This document shows, piece by piece, positions 10,901 through 19,138 of a DNA stretch of 49,115 nt. Made by a program: the position numbers and the translations under genes. The notes below the pieces were generated by a model. It ran no database searches. It had not been told where the DNA came from and saw only the letters and a program-made list of their open reading frames with translations. The DNA comes from CAISIP01 sp043759735 (GTDB taxonomy: Bacteria > Pseudomonadota > Gammaproteobacteria > Burkholderiales > Burkholderiaceae_C). How positions within the stretch are numbered: position 1 is the stretch's first letter; every line of letters starts with the position of its first letter. The stretch covers positions 1-49,115 of the forward strand of contig JAYUQC010000007.1 in the NCBI GenBank assembly GCA_043759735.1, in the 5' to 3' direction.

Positions 10901-13900
10901 GCCTGACTGGCGGCACGGTCGGCAGCGACGCCTATGCGGAGATCTACGCTGGCGCCGGCACACAGGACATCACCGGTGCCCGCCAGATCACGCTCACCGG
11001 CGGCGCCAGCGGCGGCGGCGCCACCGACGCCGGCGGCAACACGCATGGCAACCTGGCCGTCATCAATGCCGAGTTCGGTACCCAGACGATCATCGCCAAC
11101 GGCATTGCGCTGCTGGGCGGCGCTGGTGGCACCAACAACCTTGCAGGCATCGTCGCCGGCGCCGATCAATTCATCACTGTCGGCAACGGCGGTCTTGCTC
11201 TGACCGGAGGCGGCGGCAGCAGCCTGGGGGAGCTGAAGAACGCGGCGATCGTTTTCAAGATCAATGACGTGGCCGGAACCCGCCAGACAATCACGGTAGG
11301 CGGTGGTGGATCGATCACGCTTCAAGGCGGCACCGCCAACCCCAACCCCGTCGGGGTCGGGGTCGGGGTCGATGCCAACCTTGAGAACCTCAGCAATGGC
11401 GCCTTCGCATCCATCCGTTCCGATGGCATAGCGCAACTGATCGAATTCACGGCGGTCGGGGGCAGCATCGCCATGACCGGCGGCATACTGGGCAGCGACA
11501 ACCACGCCAAGATCGAAGCCATCAGCGGCACCCAGACCATCCGGGGCGACATTGCCGCGCATGCGCCCGCAATCAGCCTGTTTGGCGGCGCATCCGGCGG
11601 CCTTGGCGGCGCCATCAACGAAGGCAATCGCGCACTGATCATCGCCGTGGCCGGCAATCAGGATATCGCCGCATCGTCCATCAATCTGACCGGCGGCGCC
11701 ACCGGCAACGAAAACGTGGCGCAGTTGCGACAGGGCGACACCACCGGCGCCGGGAACAGCAGCACTCAGACGATCACGATCAAGGACGGCGGCGACCTGA
11801 CGATGCTGGGCGGTGGCGGAAACTTCAATGTGGCCCGGGTGCGCTCGCATGGCACCGCGCAACGGATCCAGTTCAGCGCGCCGGGTAGCAACATCAGCCT
11901 GACCGGCGGCGGCGCCGGTACCGACAACCTGGCGCAGATCGTTGCAAACAACGGGTCGCAGACAATCGAAGGCCTCACGGCGGCCGATGCGCCCACCATC
12001 AGTTTGCAGGGCGGCAACTCCGGTGTCGGCAATCTGGCCGAGTTGATGGTGCCGCTGGGAAGCCAGACGATTGAAGCGGCGTCGATCGCGATCACGGGCG
12101 GAGCGGCGGGTACGGACAACATGGGCCGGATTGCCCAGAACGGTAGCGTCGGATTCAGCCAGTCGATCACCATCGTCGGCGGCGGCGCCGTCAACTTGCA
12201 AGGCGGCGGCGGCACCACCAACCTGGCCCAGTTCAGGTCACAGGGCGACATGCAGACTGTCAACTTTGCGTCGGGCGGAACGCTCACGCTCACCGGCGGC
12301 ACAGGCGCCAGCCTGAACTTCGCCCGCGTCGAGGCGGCCAACGGCAGCCAGTCCATCAGCGGCGCACCCGGCATCACCATCGTTGGTGGTGCCAGTGGCG
12401 GGGCAACCGGGCTTGGCAATTTCGCGCAGATCCGGGCCCGCACCGCAGCGGGTACCCAGCTCGTGAGCGCCAGTTCGCTGACCATCCGGGGCGGCGCGGC
12501 CGGGGTCGAGAACGATGCGGGTATCCGCAATGATGCAGCACAGACCGTGACGCTGAACGGCGCTGCCAGCAGCAACGCCATCGTCATTGGAGATTCCGCG
12601 GCTGCCAATGTATCGTTCATCACCGGCAACTCCCAGGTCATCACAGCAGGGACCGGCGCCCAGAGTGGATCGATCACGATCCGCGGCGGCACCGAGGCGG
12701 GCAAGAACAATGGCATATTCAACAACGTCGGCGCGCAAACCGTGTCGACCAGCGGGGGGCTCTCGATAACCGGCGGCACGGCGGTTGGCTCCGCTTCCAC
12801 CTGCAACACTCTGACAGGCGGGGCCTGCGCCATGATCAGCAACAACGGCGCCGCTCTGCAGACCATCACCACCGGCGCAAGCGCGCTGATTCAAGGCGGA
12901 AACTCCGGCATCGGCAATGGGGCTGGCATTTTTGTCAATGCCGGCGACCTGGTGCTCAATGTCAACGGCGGCGACCTGATCCTGACCGGCGGTACCGGCA
13001 CCGGCTTCAATTTCGCCTCCATCGGCGGATCTGGCTCCAGCGGGCGAACGCAAACCTTCAACGTTGTGGGCAACGTAACGCTCGATGCCAGCAGCGCGAG
13101 CGACAACTCCAGCGCCTTCATCGGGCTGGGTAGTACTGGCGATCTCGGCAGCACGATCATTGATATCAACAGCGGCGGCAACGTGACGCTGATGGGCAGC
13201 AATGTCAGTGCGATCAGTGGCGCGGCCATCGGTGCTGGCGCAAGCCAGACCAATGCCACGGCGACGGTCTCGATCGACGCGGCCAATATCGTGCTCAATG
13301 CCGGCAGCGCCAGTGGGGCCCGCATCGGCCACGGCGCCGCCGCCAATGGACCCGGCAACGTCACCCTGACCGCCACCGGCAATGTCGCGTTCAACAGCAA
13401 CGGTACGGTGGGCACCGGCATCCGCACCACCGGCAATGCCACCATCAATGCCGGCGGGAGCATCACCGAAGGCACCAGCAGCCTGGTCTCCGTCAATCTG
13501 CTGACCGCCAGCGCCGGCGTCGCGATACTGCTGGACAGCCCGCTCAACCAGGTGGGCAGCCTCAATGCAACGCTGCCGTTCTTCGACACCGGCGACATGT
13601 TCTTCACCAACGCGACCGGAACCACGTTGGCGGTGACCGGCGTCACGATGGCAGGCAGCAAGACCGCGCGCATCACCGCCGACGACCTGAACATCACCGG
13701 CCCGGTATCCAACGGCGGCGGACGGGTGGTCCTGCGCCCGCTGGATCTGACGCGCAACGTGCATATCGAAAGCAGTCCGTCCGGCGGCGTGCTGAGCCTG
13801 TCGCCCGCTGATCTCCAGCAGGTTTCGGCCTCGGTACTCGACATCGGTCGGCTGGACGGTACGGGTGACCTGGTCATGCAGACCGGCTTGAGCAACGGCA

Positions 13901-16900
13901 ACATCAACGCTGGCATGTTGCGCCCGTTGACCGGCAACAATTTCGTCGGAGACGACCTGGGCTCGGTTGCTACACCGTTCAACCATGATGTCGAGATACG
14001 GGCAAACAATCATGTTTTTTGGCTCAACGGCAATGTCTTCCTGGGTGACAACCAGCAACTGAAGGCCTTTGCCGACAACGATGGAACCGCCGTTGGCAAC
14101 GTCAGCATCGACTCCAGCACGCTAAAAGTGGGCGCCGGCTCCGGCAACACCACCGGTTTGATGGATATCAAGGGTGCCGGCATCCTGGTGTCCACCAGCG
14201 GCGCCGGCGCAACGTTGCTGGAGGTCACCGGCTCCGGCGCCCAGACACTCACCGCAACCGATTTGAATCTGGTGTTTGGCAACGGAAACACCGTTGGCGG
14301 CAACCTGCAGGTGCGCACCAATTCCGGCACCCAGACCCTGTCGGCCGCGCTTGGAACGCTCATACTTCAACCCGGTACCGGCACCGGCACCAGTGTCTCG
14401 GTGGGCGCCACCAGCGGCAGTCAGTTCATCAATGCCGATGCGCTGCTTCTGACGGGTGGAGGTTCCGGATTCGGCAACAGCTCCTTCCTGTTTGCCGGCG
14501 GTGCCGCGCAGACCATCACCCTCAATGGGGGTGCCTTGAATGTGTCGGGCGGCAGCGGAACTGGCGCCGATGGCAACAACTCGGCGATCATCAGCTACAG
14601 CGGCACCGGTGCGCAGAACATCACGGTCAATGGCGGCGGCAATCTGGTCATCAGCGGTGGCAGCAGTGCGTTGCCAAGCGTCGGCGCCGGCGACGGCAGC
14701 CGGGCCATCATCGAAAGTACCGGAACCGGCAATCAAGCCATCACCCTGACCGGCGGCGGCATGACCGGCGGCGGCATGACACTGCAAGGGGGCAGCGTCG
14801 GCGCGTCGAACTTCGCACGGGTCCAGGCCTTCGGCGCTTCACAGACCATCACGCTGAGTGCTGGTGCGGCGCTCAACCTGACAGGCGGAACCGGCGCCAG
14901 CTTCAATTTCGCCCGCATCCAGGCCGTCAACGGCAACCAGACGATTGCGGGTTCGCCCAACATCGGGATCAATGGCGGCGCGTCCGGAGGCGCCGACCTG
15001 GCGGGCAACTTCGCGGACGTTCGCGCCAGTGGCCCCGCGTCGCTGCAGTCGATTGCTGCGAACAATATAGTGCTGCAGGCGGGCGCCGCCGGGCAGGAGA
15101 ACTTCGCCGGCATTCTCGCGCCAAACCAGACCATCACGGCGCTGGGCAACGTTTTGCTGACCGGCGGTGGCTCATTGACCAGCTTGAATGGGACATCCGG
15201 CGGCGGTGCGCGCATCGGTGGATTTGGCGGTGGCGCGCCTTCTGCGACCAATCTGAACCTGACCGTTGGCAACGACCTGGTCCTGACCGGGGGCAGTGTC
15301 GCGGGCGCATCACTGGGCTCTGGTCGGCTCGGCAATCAGACTACCAACATCATTGTGGACGCCACTGGCGGCATCACGCTCAATCCCGGCAGTGTTGCGA
15401 CGGCGGGCTCGCGCATCGGCAGTCCGGCCAGCGGCCTGGCCGGTGGCGACATCTTCCTCGCAGCGGGCGGCTCCATCAGCTTGGGCGGTGCTCTGTCCGG
15501 CGAGACCGCCGTGCGCACGCTCGGCGACGTGACGCTGGATGCGGCAACGCTCAATATCGGCAACCTGGTCGCTGGCGCCACCCTGTTTGCGACTGCCACC
15601 GGGGCTATCGGTATCACCGGACCGGGCCAACTCGTCGCCAGCGCTCTGGCGGGCGACAGCCTGGAGGTAGTCACGGACACCAGTTTCAGCAACAGCGCCG
15701 GTGCTTCGGCGCTGTTGGTAACCGCCCCGGCGCGCTGGCTGGTGTACTCCAACGACCCTGCAGCGGACACGCGCGGGGCGCTTGCGCTGGGTTTCAAGCA
15801 ATACGCCAAGACCTTCGGCGATGCCAATCCGATTCTGGGCTCTGGCAATGGATTTCTGTACTTGATCGCACCAACCGCCACCGTCAGCCTGACCGGCTCG
15901 GTCACCAGGGTCTACGACGGCACCAATGTCGCCACCCTGGCCGCGGGCAACTTCCTGGCCTCCGGCGGCATCGATGGCGATGCCGTCTCGGTCAGCAGCG
16001 GCGCTACCGGCAACTATGACACGCGCCATGTGGGTACCGGCAAGACGGTCAGCGTCAGCGGCGTCACGCTATCGGCACTCGACGGTGCGGTACCGGTGTT
16101 CGGTTATGCGCTGGCCGGCGGCACCGCAAGCGGCGCGATCGGCGCCATCACCGCGGCGCCGTTGTCGGTATCGACCGCCGCTGTCAGCAAGAGTTACGAC
16201 GCAAGCCTTGCTGCGCCCGGTGCTGGCGCAATCGTCACGGCTGGTGCGCTGCTGGGAGGTGACACGCTGAGCGGCGGCACATTCGCATTCCTGGATCCCA
16301 CCGTTGGTACCGGCAAGACGGTCAGCGTATCGGGCGTGACGGTCAATGACGGCAATGGCGGCCTGAACTACACATTGACCCAGGCCGGCAATACGGTCAG
16401 CAGCATCACCGCACTGGCCGCTGCCAACTGGAGTGGCTTGGGCGGCAACAGCCTGTGGTCCAACCCCGCGAACTGGGATGTGTTGCCGTTGACCGGCAAC
16501 GTGTTGTCGGTCGCGATACCCGCTGGCGCAGGCACCGTGGTATTTGACGCGGCGGCGGGCACCACCAGCCTGCAAAGCCTGAGCAGCCAGCAACCGATCA
16601 GTGTCACCGGCGGCAATCTGGTCCTCGGCACCAACCTGGACACGCCAAGCCTGAGCCAGAGTGGCGGCAATCTGCAGGTCGGCAGCACGCTGACGGCCGC
16701 CAGCGTGAGCCAAAGCGCCGGCACGATGCAGGTCGGTGGCAGCCTGATCGCCGGTAACTTCAGCCAGACGGGCGGCGCCATTTCCGGCACCGGTGCCTTG
16801 ACGGTCGCCAACAGCTTCAGCCAATCCGGTGGCGGCTCGGTGTCGATGGGCAGCATCCTCGTCAACCAGTCCAGCGGCAACCTGGTATTTGCCAACCTCA

Positions 16901-17661
16901 GCGCCCCATCGATCACCCTGTCTGCGCCGACCGGGATGATCGCTCAGACCGGCCCGATCAATGGCGCGGCCGTGTCGACGGCATCGTTGTCGGGCACCCA
17001 GCTGAACAACCCGTCGAACCAGATCGGCACGCTGGTGGCGCTCAACAACGGCAGCGGCAACATCGCGCTGGTCAATTCCGGCGCACTGGTCATCGGCGCG
17101 ATGGCCAACGCCGGCGGCAATATCGACCTGACCAACACCGGCGCCATCGCCACGGCCGGGCCAGTTTCAGCGCCTGCCGGCGATGTCACCATCATCGCCA
17201 ACAGTCCGTTGACCGTGGGCGCCGGCGGCATCATCGCCGGTGGCAGCGTTGTGCTGCATGCGACCAACCTCACCAGCGCCGGCAATCTCACGCTCGACGG
17301 TGCCGTGCTGGCGGGCAATACCGTCAGCCTGACGGCCGACAGCAATTTCGTACAGAACTTCGCCGTCGTGGGCGGCAACGGCGTGACAGCTTCGGCCGGC
17401 GGCAGCATGACGTTCGGACCGTTTGCCACCACCAACGCGCCACCCATTCTGTACACGGCAGGCGGGCTGCCGGTACCACCGCCGCCGGCAATTCTGGCCA
17501 GTGCGCTGCAGCCGCCGGGCGACATCCTGTTGACCTTTCTGGACTTGCTCGACGACGTGATCAACGGACCGCTGGGCGACGCGCTGGAAACCAATCCGGA
17601 CGGCAGCAGGAAGAAAAGAGATCTGGAAGGCATCGTCACCGAGGGGGAAATATGCCGATGA
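7951..17661 (+). CDS. Giant two-partner secretion exoprotein (filamentous haemagglutinin-like TpsA)
   Basis: A secreted beta-helical exoprotein of about 3,236 aa. It has an extended signal peptide (hydrophobic core 31-47, cut near ALA/Q48) and then a TPS domain (about 49-300): INWQSFSLSAG, FIQPGANSLSINRVV and LVLVNQSGITVGAG are typical strands recognised by a TpsB POTRA domain. A long repetitive stalk follows, with two blocks of degenerate GG-rich repeats (about 750-1680 and 2145-2430), then two YDG/MBG-type modules (about 2640-2815, with RVYDGTN and KSYDAS) and a tail ending GEICR. Of the two adjacent ATGs (7948 and 7951), 7951 has the better spacing (5 nt) from AGGAG. The stop overlaps the start of the FecR-domain gene, so the two are translationally coupled. 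The role is probably adhesion, aggregation or matrix formation; the sequence does not identify a ligand or toxin domain. Confidence 0.88.
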   Translation: MANRCTSSADAFALLGTKAKSNGPWRSRPTTLAVALAGAFAAGAALAQTLPTGGVAIHGQASISKPAPNQLVVTTQNGAGTGHSAINWQSFSLSAGTSAQFIQPGANSLSINRVVTPTPSAIFGNLSSNGRLVLVNQSGITVGAGAVVDTAGFTASALRMTDADALAGRLRFGTNGGVDALGGGAGLTVDGRITARDGDVVLIAPHIGMGTSALVQAPSGSTILAAGQQVEITGRGLEGISLLVQAREHEARNLGRLEGGAVGIFAGTLRHSGEIQATTATLDGGTIVLKASDDAYVEGGGKLQATGGRGGGIDVLGHRVAVTDQALVDASGRIGGGNIRVGGDFQGKNPAVPNADKTFLGPQASLHADATDAGNGGRVIVWADNQTQAYGSISARGGPSSGDGGFVEVSGKKTLAFAAIVDTRASHGLTGTLLLDPRHIIVAIAGAAANPSDVDQFADLPGSTQTVSPATLNAIGGNVVLQATENINFNDPLNLATLNASLTALAGGIITVDAAINTNQGDVTLYANAPGSGGPGPSGSAVRMNASVNSNGGNVVLRSDGSAAAISLLLNGNVSTGAGSLALVGGGGLISQTAGSVTVGGPSTINAGSSDALLGVTSNDFSSVDITAAHITLVDANALTVTSRSQLANSNLYLQAGGTLSVPAGAINTGTAQLSLLSGAGGLTTPGALSGSDILLSGATNLTLAHNVTASGNMTLLSGGSMLQSAGTMSTAAGSMGVNAAGNLTVQGGAGALTQMRAVGDQTITAFGVQVLGGTGGSNASAAIASTGAGSSQSITVTGGANFIIAGGSGAGSGNSAIVSSAGIAQTVTFLGGGNLQVNGGSVGTSHHAELISSAGGSTQTVTGAGGITVTGGTSGGGLGVGNYARIAGFGDQIIDVDSGGLTLVGGSGTGIETGNSANVEHNGGPGTRQDITVNGSGFISLTGGSSALTGVGDGNGSHASIRSDLGDSQMIDFSGSGVGRTISLTGGTVGSDAYAEIYAGAGTQDITGARQITLTGGASGGGATDAGGNTHGNLAVINAEFGTQTIIANGIALLGGAGGTNNLAGIVAGADQFITVGNGGLALTGGGGSSLGELKNAAIVFKINDVAGTRQTITVGGGGSITLQGGTANPNPVGVGVGVDANLENLSNGAFASIRSDGIAQLIEFTAVGGSIAMTGGILGSDNHAKIEAISGTQTIRGDIAAHAPAISLFGGASGGLGGAINEGNRALIIAVAGNQDIAASSINLTGGATGNENVAQLRQGDTTGAGNSSTQTITIKDGGDLTMLGGGGNFNVARVRSHGTAQRIQFSAPGSNISLTGGGAGTDNLAQIVANNGSQTIEGLTAADAPTISLQGGNSGVGNLAELMVPLGSQTIEAASIAITGGAAGTDNMGRIAQNGSVGFSQSITIVGGGAVNLQGGGGTTNLAQFRSQGDMQTVNFASGGTLTLTGGTGASLNFARVEAANGSQSISGAPGITIVGGASGGATGLGNFAQIRARTAAGTQLVSASSLTIRGGAAGVENDAGIRNDAAQTVTLNGAASSNAIVIGDSAAANVSFITGNSQVITAGTGAQSGSITIRGGTEAGKNNGIFNNVGAQTVSTSGGLSITGGTAVGSASTCNTLTGGACAMISNNGAALQTITTGASALIQGGNSGIGNGAGIFVNAGDLVLNVNGGDLILTGGTGTGFNFASIGGSGSSGRTQTFNVVGNVTLDASSASDNSSAFIGLGSTGDLGSTIIDINSGGNVTLMGSNVSAISGAAIGAGASQTNATATVSIDAANIVLNAGSASGARIGHGAAANGPGNVTLTATGNVAFNSNGTVGTGIRTTGNATINAGGSITEGTSSLVSVNLLTASAGVAILLDSPLNQVGSLNATLPFFDTGDMFFTNATGTTLAVTGVTMAGSKTARITADDLNITGPVSNGGGRVVLRPLDLTRNVHIESSPSGGVLSLSPADLQQVSASVLDIGRLDGTGDLVMQTGLSNGNINAGMLRPLTGNNFVGDDLGSVATPFNHDVEIRANNHVFWLNGNVFLGDNQQLKAFADNDGTAVGNVSIDSSTLKVGAGSGNTTGLMDIKGAGILVSTSGAGATLLEVTGSGAQTLTATDLNLVFGNGNTVGGNLQVRTNSGTQTLSAALGTLILQPGTGTGTSVSVGATSGSQFINADALLLTGGGSGFGNSSFLFAGGAAQTITLNGGALNVSGGSGTGADGNNSAIISYSGTGAQNITVNGGGNLVISGGSSALPSVGAGDGSRAIIESTGTGNQAITLTGGGMTGGGMTLQGGSVGASNFARVQAFGASQTITLSAGAALNLTGGTGASFNFARIQAVNGNQTIAGSPNIGINGGASGGADLAGNFADVRASGPASLQSIAANNIVLQAGAAGQENFAGILAPNQTITALGNVLLTGGGSLTSLNGTSGGGARIGGFGGGAPSATNLNLTVGNDLVLTGGSVAGASLGSGRLGNQTTNIIVDATGGITLNPGSVATAGSRIGSPASGLAGGDIFLAAGGSISLGGALSGETAVRTLGDVTLDAATLNIGNLVAGATLFATATGAIGITGPGQLVASALAGDSLEVVTDTSFSNSAGASALLVTAPARWLVYSNDPAADTRGALALGFKQYAKTFGDANPILGSGNGFLYLIAPTATVSLTGSVTRVYDGTNVATLAAGNFLASGGIDGDAVSVSSGATGNYDTRHVGTGKTVSVSGVTLSALDGAVPVFGYALAGGTASGAIGAITAAPLSVSTAAVSKSYDASLAAPGAGAIVTAGALLGGDTLSGGTFAFLDPTVGTGKTVSVSGVTVNDGNGGLNYTLTQAGNTVSSITALAAANWSGLGGNSLWSNPANWDVLPLTGNVLSVAIPAGAGTVVFDAAAGTTSLQSLSSQQPISVTGGNLVLGTNLDTPSLSQSGGNLQVGSTLTAASVSQSAGTMQVGGSLIAGNFSQTGGAISGTGALTVANSFSQSGGGSVSMGSILVNQSSGNLVFANLSAPSITLSAPTGMIAQTGPINGAAVSTASLSGTQLNNPSNQIGTLVALNNGSGNIALVNSGALVIGAMANAGGNIDLTNTGAIATAGPVSAPAGDVTIIANSPLTVGAGGIIAGGSVVLHATNLTSAGNLTLDGAVLAGNTVSLTADSNFVQNFAVVGGNGVTASAGGSMTFGPFATTNAPPILYTAGGLPVPPPPAILASALQPPGDILLTFLDLLDDVINGPLGDALETNPDGSRKKRDLEGIVTEGEICR
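10200..15230 (+). repeat. Degenerate beta-helix repeats in the exoprotein gene
   Basis: Two blocks (about 10200-12990 and 14390-15230) encode roughly 35-45-residue repeats of the pattern GG-x-G-x-N-x-A-x-I, then G-x-Q-x-I, then a strand ending L-x-GG. I estimate more than twenty units in total by eye. The Gln-Thr-Ile/Val and Gly-Gly positions are the most constant. The DNA is diverged rather than identical, so this is old protein-level repetition, not a recent expansion. A short exception is a (TCGGGG)3 hexanucleotide run at 11351-11371 encoding VGVGVGVD, where unit number could change without shifting the frame. Confidence 0.6.
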
Positions 17662-19109
17662 GCCGCACCTCCGGATCGCGCGTAGTCGGGCGCACAGTGG
17701 CGTGGACGTGGTGCGCAGGGCTCGGCAACCCGTTGGCCGTTCGCGTTGGCCCAAGCCTGACGGCGGGCGTTGCACTGGCGATTGCAGTTTTGCTCGCGCC
17801 GTTGCAACCGGCCCATGCCCAGGCTGTGTCCGAGCCGATCGGCCAGGTGGAGTTTGCGCGCGGCGTCGGCTTCGCGCAAAGCCCGGGACAGACCGCCCGC
17901 ATACTGGGCAAGGGGCTGGAGTTTCGCGAAGGCGACACGCTCAGCACCTCGAGCGGGTCCTCGGCCATCATCCGGATGCAGGACGGCACCCGCATGACGC
18001 TGCGCCCGGGCACCGACATGGTGATCGAGAGTTTCAAGTTCCGCGAGAACGCGCCGGACAACAGCATGCTGCTGAATCTGTTCACCGGCGGGCTGCGCGC
18101 CATCACCGGCCTGATCTCCAAGAACGCACCCGAAGCGGCCAAGCTGCGAACCAAGACCGCCACAGTAGGCATCCGTGGCACTGATTTCGACGCGCGCATC
18201 TGCCAGGGCGAATGTGCTGCCGAGTCATCGCGGGTACAGCAACAGCCGCGCGCGAACACGGTCCAGGCCAGCGCCAAACTGGTAGGGCCGCAAGGCGAAT
18301 TCATGGCCGTAGACGCGGCAGGGCAGCGGCGCCGCCTGGTCGACGGGGCTGCGATCTACCCCGGCGAGACGGTGGAGACTGGCACGTCCGCACGCGGTGT
18401 GCTGGCGTTTCGCGACGACAGCCGCCTGACGCTGGGGGCATCGACCCGGTTCAAGGTCGACACCTTCGTGTTCGACGCCAAGAATCCGACCGAGGGTCAG
18501 TTCCTGGTGTCCTTGTTGCGTGGTTCGATGCGCGCGCTGACCGGCCTGATCGGGCGCGCCAACAACCGCAACGTAGGATTTTCCACCGCCACTGCGACGA
18601 TCGGCATTCGTGGCACCGGACTCGACCTGTCCTGCGACGAGGCCTGCAACTTCTTCACCTGGCTGGGCAGCGTCGAGGTCACGCCGACCGGCTCGTTCGG
18701 CACCGCAGGGCAGACCGCATTGCTGACACTCAATGCCGGCCAGGGCCTGTTCGTCAGCAGCACCGGCATGCGCGCGATCAGCGCACCGATCCTGGAGAAC
18801 CTGCCCCGTCCGGACACGGTGACGGTGGACATCGACAAGCTGTTCTCGGCCGCGCAGATGCCGGCGGACGAACAGGGCCTGTATGTGTTCGTGCGCGATG
18901 GCCATATCGAGGTCACCACCGCCAGCGAAACCTTGCACCTGGGCAAGGGCGAGACCGGGTTTGCGTCCGACACCGGCGCGACCGTGCGCCCGTTGTTGAC
19001 GCCGTTGTTCCTGGAATTCGACCGCACGCCACGACCCGACAGCGCAAACCCGCTGCTGCAGACCGTCTTGAGCGAAACCCTGAACCGGCCGGCCAACGTC
19101 TGCCGGTGA
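17652..19109 (+). CDS. Double FecR-domain exported protein of the two-partner secretion operon
   Basis: A 485-aa protein with a signal peptide whose hydrophobic core spans about 38-56 (cut near AHA/Q57). It has two FecR-type beta domains in tandem. The first has GDTLSTSSGSSAIIRM, MTLRPGTDMVIESFKF and TATVGIRGTDF. The second has GETVETGTSARG, LTLGASTRFKVDTFVF and TATIGIRGTGLDL. The protein ends PANVCR. There is no N-terminal anti-sigma domain or membrane helix, so this is not a classic FecR signal transducer. Each FecR domain has its own cysteine pair (CQGEC and CDEAC). It lies between the exoprotein and TpsB genes and overlaps the exoprotein stop by 10 bp. An ATG at 17658 is an alternative start. 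Its likely role is as an accessory or third component of the system; the mechanism is unknown. Confidence 0.82.
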   Translation: MPMSRTSGSRVVGRTVAWTWCAGLGNPLAVRVGPSLTAGVALAIAVLLAPLQPAHAQAVSEPIGQVEFARGVGFAQSPGQTARILGKGLEFREGDTLSTSSGSSAIIRMQDGTRMTLRPGTDMVIESFKFRENAPDNSMLLNLFTGGLRAITGLISKNAPEAAKLRTKTATVGIRGTDFDARICQGECAAESSRVQQQPRANTVQASAKLVGPQGEFMAVDAAGQRRRLVDGAAIYPGETVETGTSARGVLAFRDDSRLTLGASTRFKVDTFVFDAKNPTEGQFLVSLLRGSMRALTGLIGRANNRNVGFSTATATIGIRGTGLDLSCDEACNFFTWLGSVEVTPTGSFGTAGQTALLTLNAGQGLFVSSTGMRAISAPILENLPRPDTVTVDIDKLFSAAQMPADEQGLYVFVRDGHIEVTTASETLHLGKGETGFASDTGATVRPLLTPLFLEFDRTPRPDSANPLLQTVLSETLNRPANVCR

Positions 19110-19138
19110 CCCGATTGACTGCCACCACGCGCCGCACC

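Noticed and set aside
9757..14058. Long leftward open frames (814 and 606 codons) opposite the exoprotein gene
   Set aside because: They mirror the GC-rich repetitive coding strand, have no SD or family resemblance, and their Ala/Asp/Arg-rich composition is what antisense frames of such repeats give.
18212..19138. Upstream 309-codon extension of the tpsB frame
   Set aside because: It overlaps the FecR-domain gene in another frame and has no signal peptide or homology; the real start is near the end of that gene.
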